NCBI GenBank assembly: GCA_031550325.1 | Contig: JAVBOR010000020.1 | Span: forward strand, 1 to 22,042 | Length of the DNA stretch: 22,042 nt | Source: JAVBTT01 sp031550325 | Lineage (GTDB): Bacteria; Bacillota; Clostridia; Oscillospirales; UBA929 | Direction of reading: 5' to 3' | Part shown: one piece after another, positions 9,201-16,272 of the stretch | How the letters are laid out: each line of letters opens with the position of its first letter | How positions within the stretch are numbered: position 1 is the stretch's first letter | Notes under the pieces: model-generated | The model's database searches: none | Told to the model about the DNA's origin: nothing | Seen by the model: the letters and a program-made list of their open reading frames with translations, nothing else | Program-made: the position numbers and the translations under genes

Positions 9201-9449
9201 CCGCGGCACAATCTTTTTCGCGTGTACTGAGAAGTCGGATCCATCGGACGAGACAGCGTCGTACGCAATCGCGTTTCCTTCGCCGAGGTCGATCACGATT
9301 GCTGTTGTGCCGCAGCCCCATTCAAATACGTTTACGACAAGGTCAAAATTGGCTGAGGTCACTGCCGCCGGGGCAACAGCCATAGCCGGACACACCGATA
9401 CCATAAGCAGGAGAGCGAGAACTAGTGCCGTTAATCTCTTTGGGTTCAT
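6228..9449 (-). CDS. Secreted tandem-module esterase (two Ig-like plus alpha/beta-hydrolase units)
   Basis: This 1073-residue protein has a signal peptide (residues 1 to about 25: MNPKRLTALVLALLLM, then an AMA cleavage-like site). Two homologous units follow. Each has an Ig-like N-terminal part (FDLVVNVFEWG...AIVIDLGEGN; LIAKVYDYGQD...AVIDLGEGNS) and an alpha/beta-hydrolase of the PHB-depolymerase/prolyl-oligopeptidase type. Oxyanion motifs are LWNHGGGEE and WLHGGGET. Nucleophile elbows are GPSGGG (Ser323) and GCSNGG (Ser750). Histidines lie in YTGHWTW (His439) and YAGHWSW (His860). Unit 2 has KTDSTV where the acid is expected, while unit 1 has KTEGAG. The C-terminal 170 or so residues are beta-rich domains with no LPxTG or SLH motif seen. 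ATG 9449 is chosen for GGAGGAAG (9462-9455) and the signal peptide behind it. It probably hydrolyses acyl esters outside the cell; the substrate is unknown. Confidence 0.88.
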   Translation of the reverse strand: MNPKRLTALVLALLLMVSVCPAMAVAPAAVTSANFDLVVNVFEWGCGTTAIVIDLGEGNAIAYDAVSSDGSDFSVHAKKIVPRQNTVSYDGDRPITNAYVTDSNNVGYINLPDALPAPLTSGAGRYIVLELAYGFGGITRDGGPGVGEIVTTSGELYGCQAQGYDQSNFFLDMTYTVTLKESVAGIEPDAAFVYNKTVMPLYDDFKMVQNPVEGYENQNYRVYIPESEKALPLVLWNHGGGEEYQGDGPGNRGAQLFANMGGIGWVINAPEDAVVLAPQRNPRPGRSTVGAPGYSRAGVIAYINYLVSQGIVDANRVYISGPSGGGQETYRYLGEFPDMWAAAIPHCPSASLSGAFTGTGVGEPSTISPETGLQNMAGAGFPIWLAVAKTEGAGIYNNIRDAYTTLKDAGAEVYITENPYVYGTEEGFKFGETREYTGHWTWIQVANNETFTRRDTEYSAKIMDWLFAQDKSNSKNDLSLIAKVYDYGQDIIAAVIDLGEGNSVNTADLDPEDFAVSAVNSQAGTVRYDGVRNVVGVYANSEAEVVDGEKPTSGRYIIIELWHGFNAQDSTYNNGATALYSSRQLDLNYTVEVSNVNARVNGTHLRKSDVYGEYVDQLIVDEFTHEITADGLNYYMYQPEFSGDEKVPVVVWLHGGGETAYRENGVEMFTGGPIRGNKGGVGWVEAMKADSKYKAIVVAPQSNAGVSFTWNNTDPAARRDDERIDKMLKEIIAQYGDRVDVNRIYVAGCSNGGAQTLSSLIYSKTTPGAVQFAASMPTCPSLSWIERGGGRRQMTDAEAEAIKDIPLWFFNAKTDSTVNYIYTEGTANHLKDINGADIRLTLYEKLEGNGLEGLGEYAGHWSWTMVLGNNPAGITYTDYTRPFDWLFAQTNEEDINATLTSSISKIVAGYAANIPATLTFAGEPAALTIALVDPNGAVVKTIPASENGKYVLSITTDQAIAGTYTIKALNGEAVVAQTQLECVAPPTDLWVPVVTVSEGKTIVTFASDVTFNAAKKAVMIGGAAVANSMVTVAGAIVTIDQAAENGQKVVISGVKYADLFPSYSFTFTLTYSG

Positions 9450-9720
9450 TTCAGCTTCCTCCAATTTTCTGTAAATACTTCCGTTTTGCATGAAAACCTT
9501 GTTTGCGCGCCTTGAACGAATCACAGGAACTTCATTTTTATGTAGATTTCACACCCTCTTTCTGCGGTCTGTCTGAAATGAATGTGGCCATCACCTCCTT
9601 GCAGATGGTCAAAGAATATCTTCGCGTCCGCGTTCCTTTTCGGGGTTTATGCCGAGCCTGCCGGCGCTGGCCGGCAGGGAGTTGCCTCCTCCGAAAACGA
9701 TTGAAGATAGAAAAATAAAG
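9450..9720 (-). promoter_or_regulatory. Long untranslated leader of the esterase gene
   Basis: This stretch has no convincing gene. On the minus strand it carries AAGGAGGTGAT (9600-9590), an ideal Shine-Dalgarno, about 140 nt before the true start. A 17-codon frame starting ATGGCC overlaps it with too short a spacing. A perfect 9-bp hairpin CCTGCCGGC/GCCGGCAGG lies at 9657-9678. The segment CGTTCCTTTTC (9631-9641) resembles the CTCGTTCCTTT spacer of the repeat modules. No -10/-35 pair was clear. Confidence 0.4.
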
Positions 9721-9812
9721 CTTTCACGGATTTTCTCCGGGAAAGTCGTTCTCCGCGCGCCTTCGCAAAGACGCGATCCATCTCTCGCTTTGTAAAAAAA
9801 ACCGAAGGTTTG
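9721..9812 (+). repeat. Three-hairpin intergenic module, copy B
   Basis: The order is CTTTCACGGA/TCCGGGAAAG (9721-9745, one mismatch), then CGCGCCTT/AAGACGCG (9756-9775, one mismatch), then a degenerate third hairpin starting CGCTTTGT with ACCGAAGGTTTGG (about 9786-9812). The first hairpin is nearly identical to the one at 69-101, and the other two match the corresponding parts of copies A and C. It lies between the esterase leader and the tRNA gene. Confidence 0.7.
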
Positions 9813-9866
9813 GACTCCGGGTGATGCCCTAGTAGTTAAGAAAAAAAGAAGCCCTGATAAAGCAAC

Positions 9867-9916
9867 AATCCGAACCTGTCATCAACAGGAGTGAACTGTC
9901 GTGATTGGTTCGGATT
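9867..9916 (-). terminator. Long hairpin downstream of tRNA-Leu
   Basis: AATCCGAACC (9867-9876) pairs perfectly with GGTTCGGATT (9907-9916), and an inner ATCAACAG/CTGT..TGAT stem extends it. On the minus strand a T-run (complement of 9840-9847) follows about 20 nt later, further than is ideal for a terminator. It may end the tRNA transcript. Confidence 0.4.
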
Positions 9917-9925
9917 ATATTGATT

Positions 9926-10013
9926 TGGTGCGCGAGGCGGGACTTGAACCCGCACGTGCGTATTGCACACTAGAACCTGAATCTAGCGAGTCTGCCAATT
10001 CCACCACTCGCGC
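9926..10013 (-). tRNA. tRNA-Leu (anticodon CAG)
   Basis: On the minus strand the acceptor GCGCGAG (10013-10007) pairs with CTCGCGC, followed by discriminator A and an encoded CCA (9928-9926). The D-arm is GTGGAATTGGCAGAC. The anticodon stem CTAGA/TCTAG encloses TTCAGGT with anticodon CAG. A long variable arm follows, as in class II leucine tRNAs. The T-arm is GCGGGTTCAAGTCCCGC. The length of 88 nt including CCA is normal for tRNA-Leu. Confidence 0.96.
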
Positions 10014-10043
10014 ACATCATGACTCGGCTGAGCCACGATAATT

Positions 10044-10072
10044 ATTATACCGTATTGGGCCGACAAAATCAA
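10044..10072 (-). promoter_or_regulatory. Promoter of tRNA-Leu
   Basis: The minus strand has TTGATT (10072-10067), a 17-nt spacer and TATAAT (10049-10044), 31 nt upstream of the mature tRNA 5' end. This fits a strong sigma-A promoter. Confidence 0.85.
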
Positions 10073-10175
10073 GAGAAAAAATGCATTTCTTCAGAGTATT
10101 TTCTTGAAACAAAACAGGGACGAAACTATTCAAAATATGTCTTTATGCGGCAAAGGAGAAAGGTTCAGCCAGATT

Positions 10176-11819
10176 TTACTGCTTTGCCTGATCCTGCTGG
10201 CGAATCTGAGCCCGCTTAATCTTGCCCGAAACCGTTTTGGGAAGCTCCGACACAAACTCGACGATGCGCGGATACTTGTATGGCGCGGTCACATGCTTGA
10301 CATGCTCCTGCAGCTGCTTGACCAGCTCGGGCGAGCCCTTGTATCCGGCGGCGAGAATGACGCTGGCCTTGACGATCTGTCCGCGAATCGGGTCGGGCAC
10401 CGCAGTGACGGCGCACTCCACAACGGCGGGATGCTCGACAAGCGCGCTCTCGACCTCAAAAGGCCCGATGCGATAGCCCGAGCACTTGATGACGTCGTCA
10501 TTGCGCCCGACAAACCAGTAAAAGCCGTCGTCGTCGCGCCAGGCCACGTCGCCCGTCCAGTACATATCGTCATGAAAAACGGCCCGGTTGTACTCGTCCT
10601 CGCGGTCATAGCCCTTAAACAGGCCGTTGGGCGCGGTAAGGGAGCGGATGACGATCTCGCCCTCCTCGCCCGACTGACAGGACTCTCCGGCGGCGTTTAC
10701 GAGGTCGATGTCGTAGAGCGGCGCAGGTTTGCCCATCGAGCCTGGGCGCGGATCGAGCCACTGAAAATTGGCAATCAGCACGGTTGACTCGCTCTGGCCG
10801 AAGCCCTCGGTCAGCTTCAGCCCGGTCAGGTCGAAAAACTGCCGGAAGACCTCGGGGTTGAGCGGCTCGCCGGCGTTGCAGCAGTGCTTGATCGAGCTCA
10901 GGTCATACTGCGAGACGTCCTCCTGCAGCATAAAGCGGTACATGGTCGGAGGGGCGCAAAACGTGGTGAGCTTGTAATCCTGCATCTTTTGAAGCAGGTT
11001 CTTAGGGACAAACTTGTCCATGTCATAGGCGAAGATCACGGCGCCGCAAATCCACTGCCCGTAAATCTTACCCCAGCCGAACTTCGCCCAGCCCGAATCC
11101 GACACCGACATGTGCAGACCACCGTCGCGCACCTGCTGCCAGTACCTAGCCGTGACAATCTGGCCGAGCGGATGGATGAAGTTGTGCTTGACCATCTTGG
11201 GCATGCCGGTCGTGCCGGAGGTGAAATACATGAGCATGAGGTCGTCGTTTTGGGTGGCGTCGGCGCCCGTCGGCCGCTCCAGGTTTTCGGGCAGACCCGA
11301 CAGGTCAAAGTCGTGGTAGCCCTCGCGATGCCCGGCGACAATGCCCTTGGGGATGGACAGATCCGTCAGGTCAACTTGTTCCAGTAGTGAGGGCTGCGCC
11401 AAGCAGACCAGCATGGAGATGCCCGCTGCCTGCACGCGATAGGCGATGTCCTTGGCGGTCAGCTGCAGCGAGGCCGGAATGACGACCGCGCCCAGCTTGT
11501 GCAGCGCGACCGCGCAGATCCAGTACTCATACCGCCGGCGCAAAATCAGAAGCACGCGGTCGCCGCGCCGCACGCCGCGGCTCTTAAACCAGAACACCGC
11601 CTGATTGGTGAGCTTTTTGAGCTCGCCGAATGTAAATGTGCGCTCGCCGCCGTGATCGTCGCACCAGACGAGAGCGCGCTTGTCCGGGTCAAGCTCCGCC
11701 CAGGCGTCCACGACGTCAAAGCCGAAGTTGAAGGATTCGGGCACATTAAGGCGGTAGTTTTTATAAAAATCCTCATAGGAGTCAAACTCAACACGGGGCA
11801 AAAAACGGGACAGCAGCAT
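10176..11819 (-). CDS. Acyl-CoA synthetase, AMP-forming (acetyl/medium-chain type)
   Basis: This 547-residue cytoplasmic enzyme of the ANL adenylate-forming superfamily activates a carboxylic acid with ATP and joins it to CoA. Visible motifs are YFTSGTTGMPKMVKHN (P-loop-like A3), GFGQSESTVLI (A5), YWTGDVAWRDDDGFYWFVGR (A7 and A8 hinge) and PKTVSGKIKR with catalytic Lys533 (A10). Length and motif pattern fit the medium-chain/acetyl-CoA synthetase branch; the exact acid is not evident. The ATG at 11819 is preferred because GAGAGGG lies 8 nt upstream. In-frame ATGs at 11825 and 11849 are further out with poor spacing. It follows the XRE-cupin gene by 57 nt on the same strand, so one operon is likely. 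Confidence 0.9.
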   Translation of the reverse strand: MLLSRFLPRVEFDSYEDFYKNYRLNVPESFNFGFDVVDAWAELDPDKRALVWCDDHGGERTFTFGELKKLTNQAVFWFKSRGVRRGDRVLLILRRRYEYWICAVALHKLGAVVIPASLQLTAKDIAYRVQAAGISMLVCLAQPSLLEQVDLTDLSIPKGIVAGHREGYHDFDLSGLPENLERPTGADATQNDDLMLMYFTSGTTGMPKMVKHNFIHPLGQIVTARYWQQVRDGGLHMSVSDSGWAKFGWGKIYGQWICGAVIFAYDMDKFVPKNLLQKMQDYKLTTFCAPPTMYRFMLQEDVSQYDLSSIKHCCNAGEPLNPEVFRQFFDLTGLKLTEGFGQSESTVLIANFQWLDPRPGSMGKPAPLYDIDLVNAAGESCQSGEEGEIVIRSLTAPNGLFKGYDREDEYNRAVFHDDMYWTGDVAWRDDDGFYWFVGRNDDVIKCSGYRIGPFEVESALVEHPAVVECAVTAVPDPIRGQIVKASVILAAGYKGSPELVKQLQEHVKHVTAPYKYPRIVEFVSELPKTVSGKIKRAQIRQQDQAKQ

Positions 11820-11876
11820 AATCATAACCCTCTCATCGGCGTGATGCATATAAGATGTGCAGGTGCGCGTCGGTTG

Positions 11877-12425
11877 TCACTCGGTGATGACGGTGAGGAA
11901 CTTTGCGGTGGCGCCCACAGCCTGCTGGCCGTGCGGATGCTCGGGATTGAAGTAAACGCTGTCCCCGGCCTCGAGGCGCAGGACCTTTTGATCAAAATAG
12001 ACGTTGATGACGCCCTCGAGCACCAGGTTGAACTCCTGACCGGGGTGGGTGACCAGCGCGGGCGCGTCCTCGCTGGGCTGGACGGTCACGAGGAGCGGCT
12101 CCATGATCTTGTGCTTGAAGGTGCTGGCCAGGCTTTGAAACGTATACCCCGGATACCGGTCAATCCGCGCGCCCTTGCCCTTTTTCACAACGCAGTAGGT
12201 GGCCAGATGGGGCGCGTTGCCGGTGAGCAGCTCGTTGATGTCTACCGAAAACAGGTTGGCCATCTGGTAGAGCACGCTGATGGGGATGTCCTCGCCGGAC
12301 CGCTCGTAGAGCTCGTATCGGGAGACGTCCATGCCGAGCGTTTTTGCCATGGATTCGGTGGTGTATCCGCAGATATCCCGAAGCTCTCGAATGCGCGCCG
12401 CCATCAGGCGAATTTCTTCGGTCAT
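11877..12425 (-). CDS. XRE-family regulator with C-terminal cupin domain
   Basis: This 182-residue DNA-binding regulator has an N-terminal helix-turn-helix (about 8-65: RIRELRDICGYTTESMAKTL, then VSRYELYERSGEDIP) and a C-terminal cupin (about 110-180: VTHPGQEFNLVLEG, then LEAGDSVYFNPEHPHGQQ), which could bind a small ligand or metal. The start ATG has AAGGAG upstream. The gene leads an operon with the acyl-CoA synthetase and is divergent from ahcY-metK. Its promoter overlaps theirs at a palindrome, so autoregulation and control of both sides are plausible. The ligand is not known. Confidence 0.9.
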   Translation of the reverse strand: MTEEIRLMAARIRELRDICGYTTESMAKTLGMDVSRYELYERSGEDIPISVLYQMANLFSVDINELLTGNAPHLATYCVVKKGKGARIDRYPGYTFQSLASTFKHKIMEPLLVTVQPSEDAPALVTHPGQEFNLVLEGVINVYFDQKVLRLEAGDSVYFNPEHPHGQQAVGATAKFLTVITE

Positions 12426-12439
12426 GGAAAATCCACTCC

Positions 12440-12468
12440 TTGCAAAATGAATATCAGTATGATATCAT
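12440..12468 (+). promoter_or_regulatory. Predicted ahcY-metK promoter
   Basis: TTGCAA (12440-12445), a 17-nt spacer and TATCAT (12463-12468). The start codon of ahcY lies 31 nt downstream. It overlaps the promoter of the divergent regulator. Confidence 0.6.
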
Positions 12469-12469
12469 T
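12446..12469. promoter_or_regulatory. Dyad operator candidate in the divergent promoter region
   Basis: AATGAATATCA and TGATATCATT form a dyad with one unpaired base, around a perfect 10-bp palindrome ATGATATCAT (12459-12468) that supplies the -10 hexamers of both divergent promoters. A dimeric XRE regulator would fit here; binding is inferred. Confidence 0.55.
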
Positions 12470-12487
12470 TCATCACGAATTTGTAAA
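12459..12487 (-). promoter_or_regulatory. Predicted promoter of the XRE-cupin/acyl-CoA synthetase operon
   Basis: The minus strand has TTTACA (12487-12482), a 17-nt spacer and TATCAT (12464-12459), 34 nt upstream of the regulator's ATG. Confidence 0.6.
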
Positions 12488-12498
12488 GGGTGGCACAT

Positions 12499-13734
12499 AT
12501 GCTGTTACGCGATCCTTCCCTTGCGCCGTTGGGTCGGCAGAAGATCGAATGGGCAAGACAATACATGCCTGTTTTGAATGAACTGAACCGGGAGTTTGAA
12601 AAAGATAAACCCTTTTCCGGGGTAAAGATTACCGTCGCGGTACACCTTGAGGCCAAGACTGCCTGCCTGTGCCTCGCACTGGCGGCCGGCGGCGCCGAGG
12701 TGCACGCCACGGGCACCAATCCGCTGTCCACACAGGACGACGTTGCCGCCGGGCTGGCCGCCATGGGCGTTTCGGTTTTCGCGCAGCACGGCTGCACGCC
12801 GGAGGAGTACGAGCGCCAGCTCAAGCTTGCGCTGGAGTGCCGCCCCGACATCTTTCTCGACGACGGGGGAGATCTGGTGGAGCTGCTGCACGGCGCGTGC
12901 GAGCATTTGAGCGGCCGCGTGGTGGGCGGCACCGAGGAGACGACGACGGGCATCCATCGTCTGCACGCCCGGCAGGCTGCCGGGAAGCTGCGCTTCCCCG
13001 TGCTCGCGGCCAACGACGCGCAGATGAAATATTTGTTTGACAACCGCTACGGAACGGGGCAGTCCACGCTCGCCGCCGTCATGTCCGCAACCAACCTTCA
13101 GGTCACTGGAAAAGTGGTCGTCGTGGCGGGTTACGGCTGGTGCGGCCGGGGCGTGGCCATGCGGGCAGCCGGTTTGGGCGCCCGCGTCATCGTGACCGAG
13201 GTCGATCCGGTTAAGGCCATCGAGGCCGTGATGGACGGCTTCCAGGTGATGACCATGGACGACGCAGCGCCGCTGGGCGACTTCTTCATCACAGTCACCG
13301 GCAACTGCGACATCATTGTAAAGCGGCACTTTGACCGCATGAAAAACGGCGCAGTTCTGGCCAACGCGGGCCACTTCGACATTGAGGTCGACGCCAAGGC
13401 GCTGCGCGAGACTGCCACGGAGGTTCTTGACCAGAGGAAGGGCATCCAGGGCTATCGGCAAAGCGATGGCCGCGTGCTCAACCTGCTGGCCGAAGGGCGG
13501 CTTGTGAACCTTGGCGCGGGAGACGGCCACCCCGTGGAGATTATGGACATGACCTTTGCCGTGCAGGCGCTCGGGCTCAAGTACATGTGGGAACACGGAA
13601 AATCCCTGGCGCCGGGCGTTCACGACATCCCGCCCGAAATCGACAGCAAGATCGCGCTGTGCAAGCTGTCCTCGCAGGGAACATCAATCGACACGCTTAC
13701 GCCGAAACAAATAGAGTACATGAATTCGTTTTAA
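12499..13734 (+). CDS. ahcY: Adenosylhomocysteinase (S-adenosyl-L-homocysteine hydrolase)
   Basis: This 411-residue cytoplasmic NAD-dependent enzyme splits S-adenosylhomocysteine into homocysteine and adenosine, removing the product inhibitor of SAM-dependent methylation. Visible motifs are VHLEAKTA, NPLSTQDDVAAGL, GGTEETTTGIHRL, LAANDAQMKYLFDNRYGTGQS, the Rossmann glycines in VVVAGYGWCGRG (about residues 207-217), and NAGHFDIEVD. The length matches the shorter bacterial/archaeal form without the insertion of the long form. ATG 12499 is chosen because AAAGGGTGG lies 6 nt upstream; the GTG at 12490 falls inside that site. It is followed 15 nt later by metK, so the two are co-transcribed. Confidence 0.95.
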   Translation: MLLRDPSLAPLGRQKIEWARQYMPVLNELNREFEKDKPFSGVKITVAVHLEAKTACLCLALAAGGAEVHATGTNPLSTQDDVAAGLAAMGVSVFAQHGCTPEEYERQLKLALECRPDIFLDDGGDLVELLHGACEHLSGRVVGGTEETTTGIHRLHARQAAGKLRFPVLAANDAQMKYLFDNRYGTGQSTLAAVMSATNLQVTGKVVVVAGYGWCGRGVAMRAAGLGARVIVTEVDPVKAIEAVMDGFQVMTMDDAAPLGDFFITVTGNCDIIVKRHFDRMKNGAVLANAGHFDIEVDAKALRETATEVLDQRKGIQGYRQSDGRVLNLLAEGRLVNLGAGDGHPVEIMDMTFAVQALGLKYMWEHGKSLAPGVHDIPPEIDSKIALCKLSSQGTSIDTLTPKQIEYMNSF

Positions 13735-13749
13735 AAGGAGCTTCAAAAG

Positions 13750-14931
13750 ATGAGATTGTTTACCTCTGAATCGGTGACAGAAGGGCATCCCGATAAAGTG
13801 TGCGACCAGATCTCCGATTCGGTGCTGGACGCGATCCTGAAGGAAGACCCCGAAGCGCGCGTAGCCTGCGAATCCATTGTCACCACCGGAATGGCGCTGG
13901 TGATGGGGGAGATATCCACAGAGTGCTATGTGGACATTCCGGCCACCGTGCGCAAGACGATTGCTAGAATCGGCTATGACAAGCCGGAGTTTGGCTTTGA
14001 CGCCAAGTCGAGCGCCGTGCTGATCTCGATTGACGAGCAGAGCGGCGACATCGCCATGGGAGTCGACCGTTCGCTGGAGTTTAAGAGTGGTGACCATGAC
14101 GAGTCCGACCTCATTGGCGCGGGCGACCAGGGCATGATGTTCGGCTTTGCCTGTGATGAGACGCCCGAGTTTATGCCCGCTCCGATTTCGCTGTCGCACG
14201 CGCTGTGCCGCCGGCTGGCCAAGGTGCGGCACGAGGGCGCGCTGCCCTGGCTTTTGCCCGACGGCAAGGCGCAGGTCACGGTGCAGTATGACGACCAGGG
14301 CGCTGTCGCGCGCTGTGAGGCCGTTGTCGTCTCGACCCAGCACATGGCCGATGTTCCGATTGAAACGCTGCGCGAGGCCGTGCGCGAGCAGGTCATTGGC
14401 CCCGTCATTCCCGCCCGCTATCTCGACAAGGACACCAAAATATACATCAATCCCACAGGGCGGTTCGTCGTGGGCGGCCCGCAGGGTGACTCCGGACTCA
14501 CGGGGCGCAAGATCATTGTGGACACCTATGGCGGATACGCCCGCCACGGCGGCGGCGCGTTTTCGGGCAAAGACCCCACCAAGGTTGACCGAAGCGCGGC
14601 CTATATGGCGCGTTATGCAGCGAAGAATCTGGTGGCCGCCGGACTTGCGCGCAAATGCGAGATCGAACTTGCCTATGCCATCGGCGTGGCGCACCCCGTC
14701 AGCGTGCTGGTGGACAGCTTTGGCACGGGCCTTGTCTCGGATGAGCGTTTGGGCGAGCTTGTGCGCGCCTACTTTGACCTGCGTCCGATGAAGATCATTG
14801 AAAAGCTCAATCTGCGGCGTCCGATTTACACCCAGGTCGCCGCATACGGACACTTTGGCCGGGATGACCTCGATCTTCCCTGGGAAAAGACCGATCTGGC
14901 GGACGCGCTCCGCGCCGAAATCAAACGCTGA
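13750..14931 (+). CDS. metK: S-adenosylmethionine synthetase
   Basis: This 393-residue enzyme makes S-adenosylmethionine from methionine and ATP in the cytoplasm. It shows the N-terminal FTSESVTEGHPDKVCDQISD, GAGDQGMMFGFA (about 123-134), and the phosphate-binding GGGAFSGKDPTKVDRSAAY (about 267-285), all hallmarks of the family. It is full length. An AAAAGGAG ribosome binding site precedes the ATG. Together with ahcY it forms a methyl-cycle operon; the homocysteine methyltransferase needed to close the cycle is not in this window. Confidence 0.98.
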   Translation: MRLFTSESVTEGHPDKVCDQISDSVLDAILKEDPEARVACESIVTTGMALVMGEISTECYVDIPATVRKTIARIGYDKPEFGFDAKSSAVLISIDEQSGDIAMGVDRSLEFKSGDHDESDLIGAGDQGMMFGFACDETPEFMPAPISLSHALCRRLAKVRHEGALPWLLPDGKAQVTVQYDDQGAVARCEAVVVSTQHMADVPIETLREAVREQVIGPVIPARYLDKDTKIYINPTGRFVVGGPQGDSGLTGRKIIVDTYGGYARHGGGAFSGKDPTKVDRSAAYMARYAAKNLVAAGLARKCEIELAYAIGVAHPVSVLVDSFGTGLVSDERLGELVRAYFDLRPMKIIEKLNLRRPIYTQVAAYGHFGRDDLDLPWEKTDLADALRAEIKR

Positions 14932-14942
14932 GAGCAGCTGTG

Positions 14943-14974
14943 AAAAGGGGACGATGCCGGTCGTCCCTTTTATA
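14943..14974 (+). terminator. Terminator of the ahcY-metK operon
   Basis: AAAAGGGGACGA pairs with TCGTCCCTTTT with one bulged base and a 6-nt loop, and runs into TTTTATATT. It begins 12 nt after the metK stop. Confidence 0.75.
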
Positions 14975-15004
14975 TTGTCAAAGAACCAAAGGGTTCTTTG
15001 ACAA
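14975..15004. repeat. Core palindromic repeat, copy E
   Basis: TTGTCAAAGAACC (14975-14987) and GGTTCTTTGACAA (14992-15004) form a perfect 13-bp dyad with a 4-nt loop, right behind the metK terminator. GAAAGGAACGAGG (15042-15054) nearby is the reverse complement of the spacer CCTCGTTCCTTT seen in copy C. Confidence 0.85.
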
Positions 15005-15117
15005 AACCTCACCTGCGCCGTCAGGCCCTATGAGAAAACCTGAAAGGAACGAGGGTGTGATGGGGAAACCCTTGCCGCCCGTCAGATTCGCTGGAAAGAG
15101 AAGACAAAGGAGGGCCT

Positions 15118-16272
15118 ATGACCGGAAAGATAAAAAAACTCATCAAGTGTATCCTGTCCGGCCTGTACTCGGCCCTACATTTCTGCATCCCGAAACGCCG
15201 AAAAAAGGTCCTGTTTTTGGACCGTCACTTTCGCAGAGACAGCAGCTGGGCGCTCATGCAGCAAATGGCCGCGGCGGGGGGGTACTCGCTTGTCTACCAC
15301 GCCGGCAGGGCCCGTCCGGCGGCGCTGCCCGCCGGGGTGCGCTGGTGCGCTGGCCGCGCGCGCGCCTACCTTCATTTTCTCACGTCCCCGCTGGTGTTTT
15401 TTACCCACGACCCGCTGCGGGCCTTTATACGCCCCGGCCGCGGCCAGCGCGTGGTCAATCTGTGGCACGGCACGCCTCTTAAGGATATTTCCCTGTTTGC
15501 CGAGGGGGATTTCCCGCTGCGCCGCGCGTTTACAAACGTGCTGTCGGCGTCGGAGGAGGTAGACGGGCTCATGTGTAAAACCTTCGGCTGCGCCCCGTCT
15601 GCGGTACTGACGGAGGGATACCCGCGCAACGATTGGCTGTTTGCCGAAAAAGACGTCTTTGACGCGCTGTCGATCGACCGGCGGCGCTATGACGCCTGTG
15701 CGCTGTGGATGCCGACGTTCAGGAACTCGGCGATTCTGAACAGGAGGGACTCCGACGTCGACTTTCCGCTGCTGAACGAGCAAAATGTTTGGGCTCTGGA
15801 CGCTTTTTTGGCGCAAAACAGGCAGCTCTTGCTGATCAAGCTTCACCCCGCCGCAGACGCGCCGGCGTATTTGCTCGCGGGCTTTCAAAACATCAGGCTG
15901 ATCACCGAGGCGGAGCTTGCCGCCGCGCAGATACAGGGCTACGAGCTGCTGGGCCGGTGCGACATGCTGCTGACCGACTTTTCCTCGGTGTACTTCGACT
16001 TTTTGCTCACCCAGAAGCCGATCATTTTTGTGTTCGACGATCTGGAGAGTTACGCCGCCAACAGGGGCTTTTTCTTCAGCGACCCGGAGTCGGTCATGCC
16101 CGGCCCCATCGTGCGCGACGTGGACGGGCTTTGCGCGGCGCTCAGTGCGGCGGCGCGGGGCGAGGACGCCTATGCCGCGCGGCGCGACGAGATCTGCGCG
16201 CGCTTCAACCGTTACAGGGATGGACATAGCGGTCAGCGTCTTCTGCGGCGCCTGGAGGGGTTGGATGGATAG
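15118..16272 (+). CDS. CDP-glycerol glycerophosphotransferase-like protein (TagB/TagF family)
   Basis: This 384-residue protein carries the signature of the CDP-glycerol:poly(glycerophosphate) glycerophosphotransferase family. These enzymes add glycerol-phosphate from CDP-glycerol to lipid-linked wall teichoic acid precursors on the inner face of the membrane. Motifs are VVNLWHGTPLKDI (His117), TEGYPRNDWL, WMPTFRNS, LLIKLHPAAD (His243) and DMLLTDFSSVYFDFL (Asp287). A short basic-hydrophobic N-terminus (KKLIKCILSGLYSALHF) could touch the membrane. It is about the length of single-transfer TagB-type enzymes rather than the long TagF polymerases. AAGGAGG stands before the ATG. It overlaps the flippase gene by 8 nt, and tagD closes the operon. 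Confidence 0.88.
   Translation: MTGKIKKLIKCILSGLYSALHFCIPKRRKKVLFLDRHFRRDSSWALMQQMAAAGGYSLVYHAGRARPAALPAGVRWCAGRARAYLHFLTSPLVFFTHDPLRAFIRPGRGQRVVNLWHGTPLKDISLFAEGDFPLRRAFTNVLSASEEVDGLMCKTFGCAPSAVLTEGYPRNDWLFAEKDVFDALSIDRRRYDACALWMPTFRNSAILNRRDSDVDFPLLNEQNVWALDAFLAQNRQLLLIKLHPAADAPAYLLAGFQNIRLITEAELAAAQIQGYELLGRCDMLLTDFSSVYFDFLLTQKPIIFVFDDLESYAANRGFFFSDPESVMPGPIVRDVDGLCAALSAAARGEDAYAARRDEICARFNRYRDGHSGQRLLRRLEGLDG

Noticed and set aside
12426..12498. SAM or SAH riboswitch before ahcY-metK
   Set aside because: The whole gap is 73 nt and the predicted mRNA leader is about 25 nt, too short for a known SAM or SAH aptamer.
11499..12581. 360-codon plus-strand frame
   Set aside because: It is antisense to the XRE-cupin gene and the end of the acyl-CoA synthetase, and it crosses the divergent promoter region.
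12505..13623. 372-codon minus-strand frame
   Set aside because: It is antisense to ahcY, with no family features.
13684..15012. 442-codon open frame on the minus strand
   Set aside because: It lies opposite metK, whose motifs are unmistakable. The frame is open because of GC-rich third positions and has no ribosome binding site or recognisable domain.
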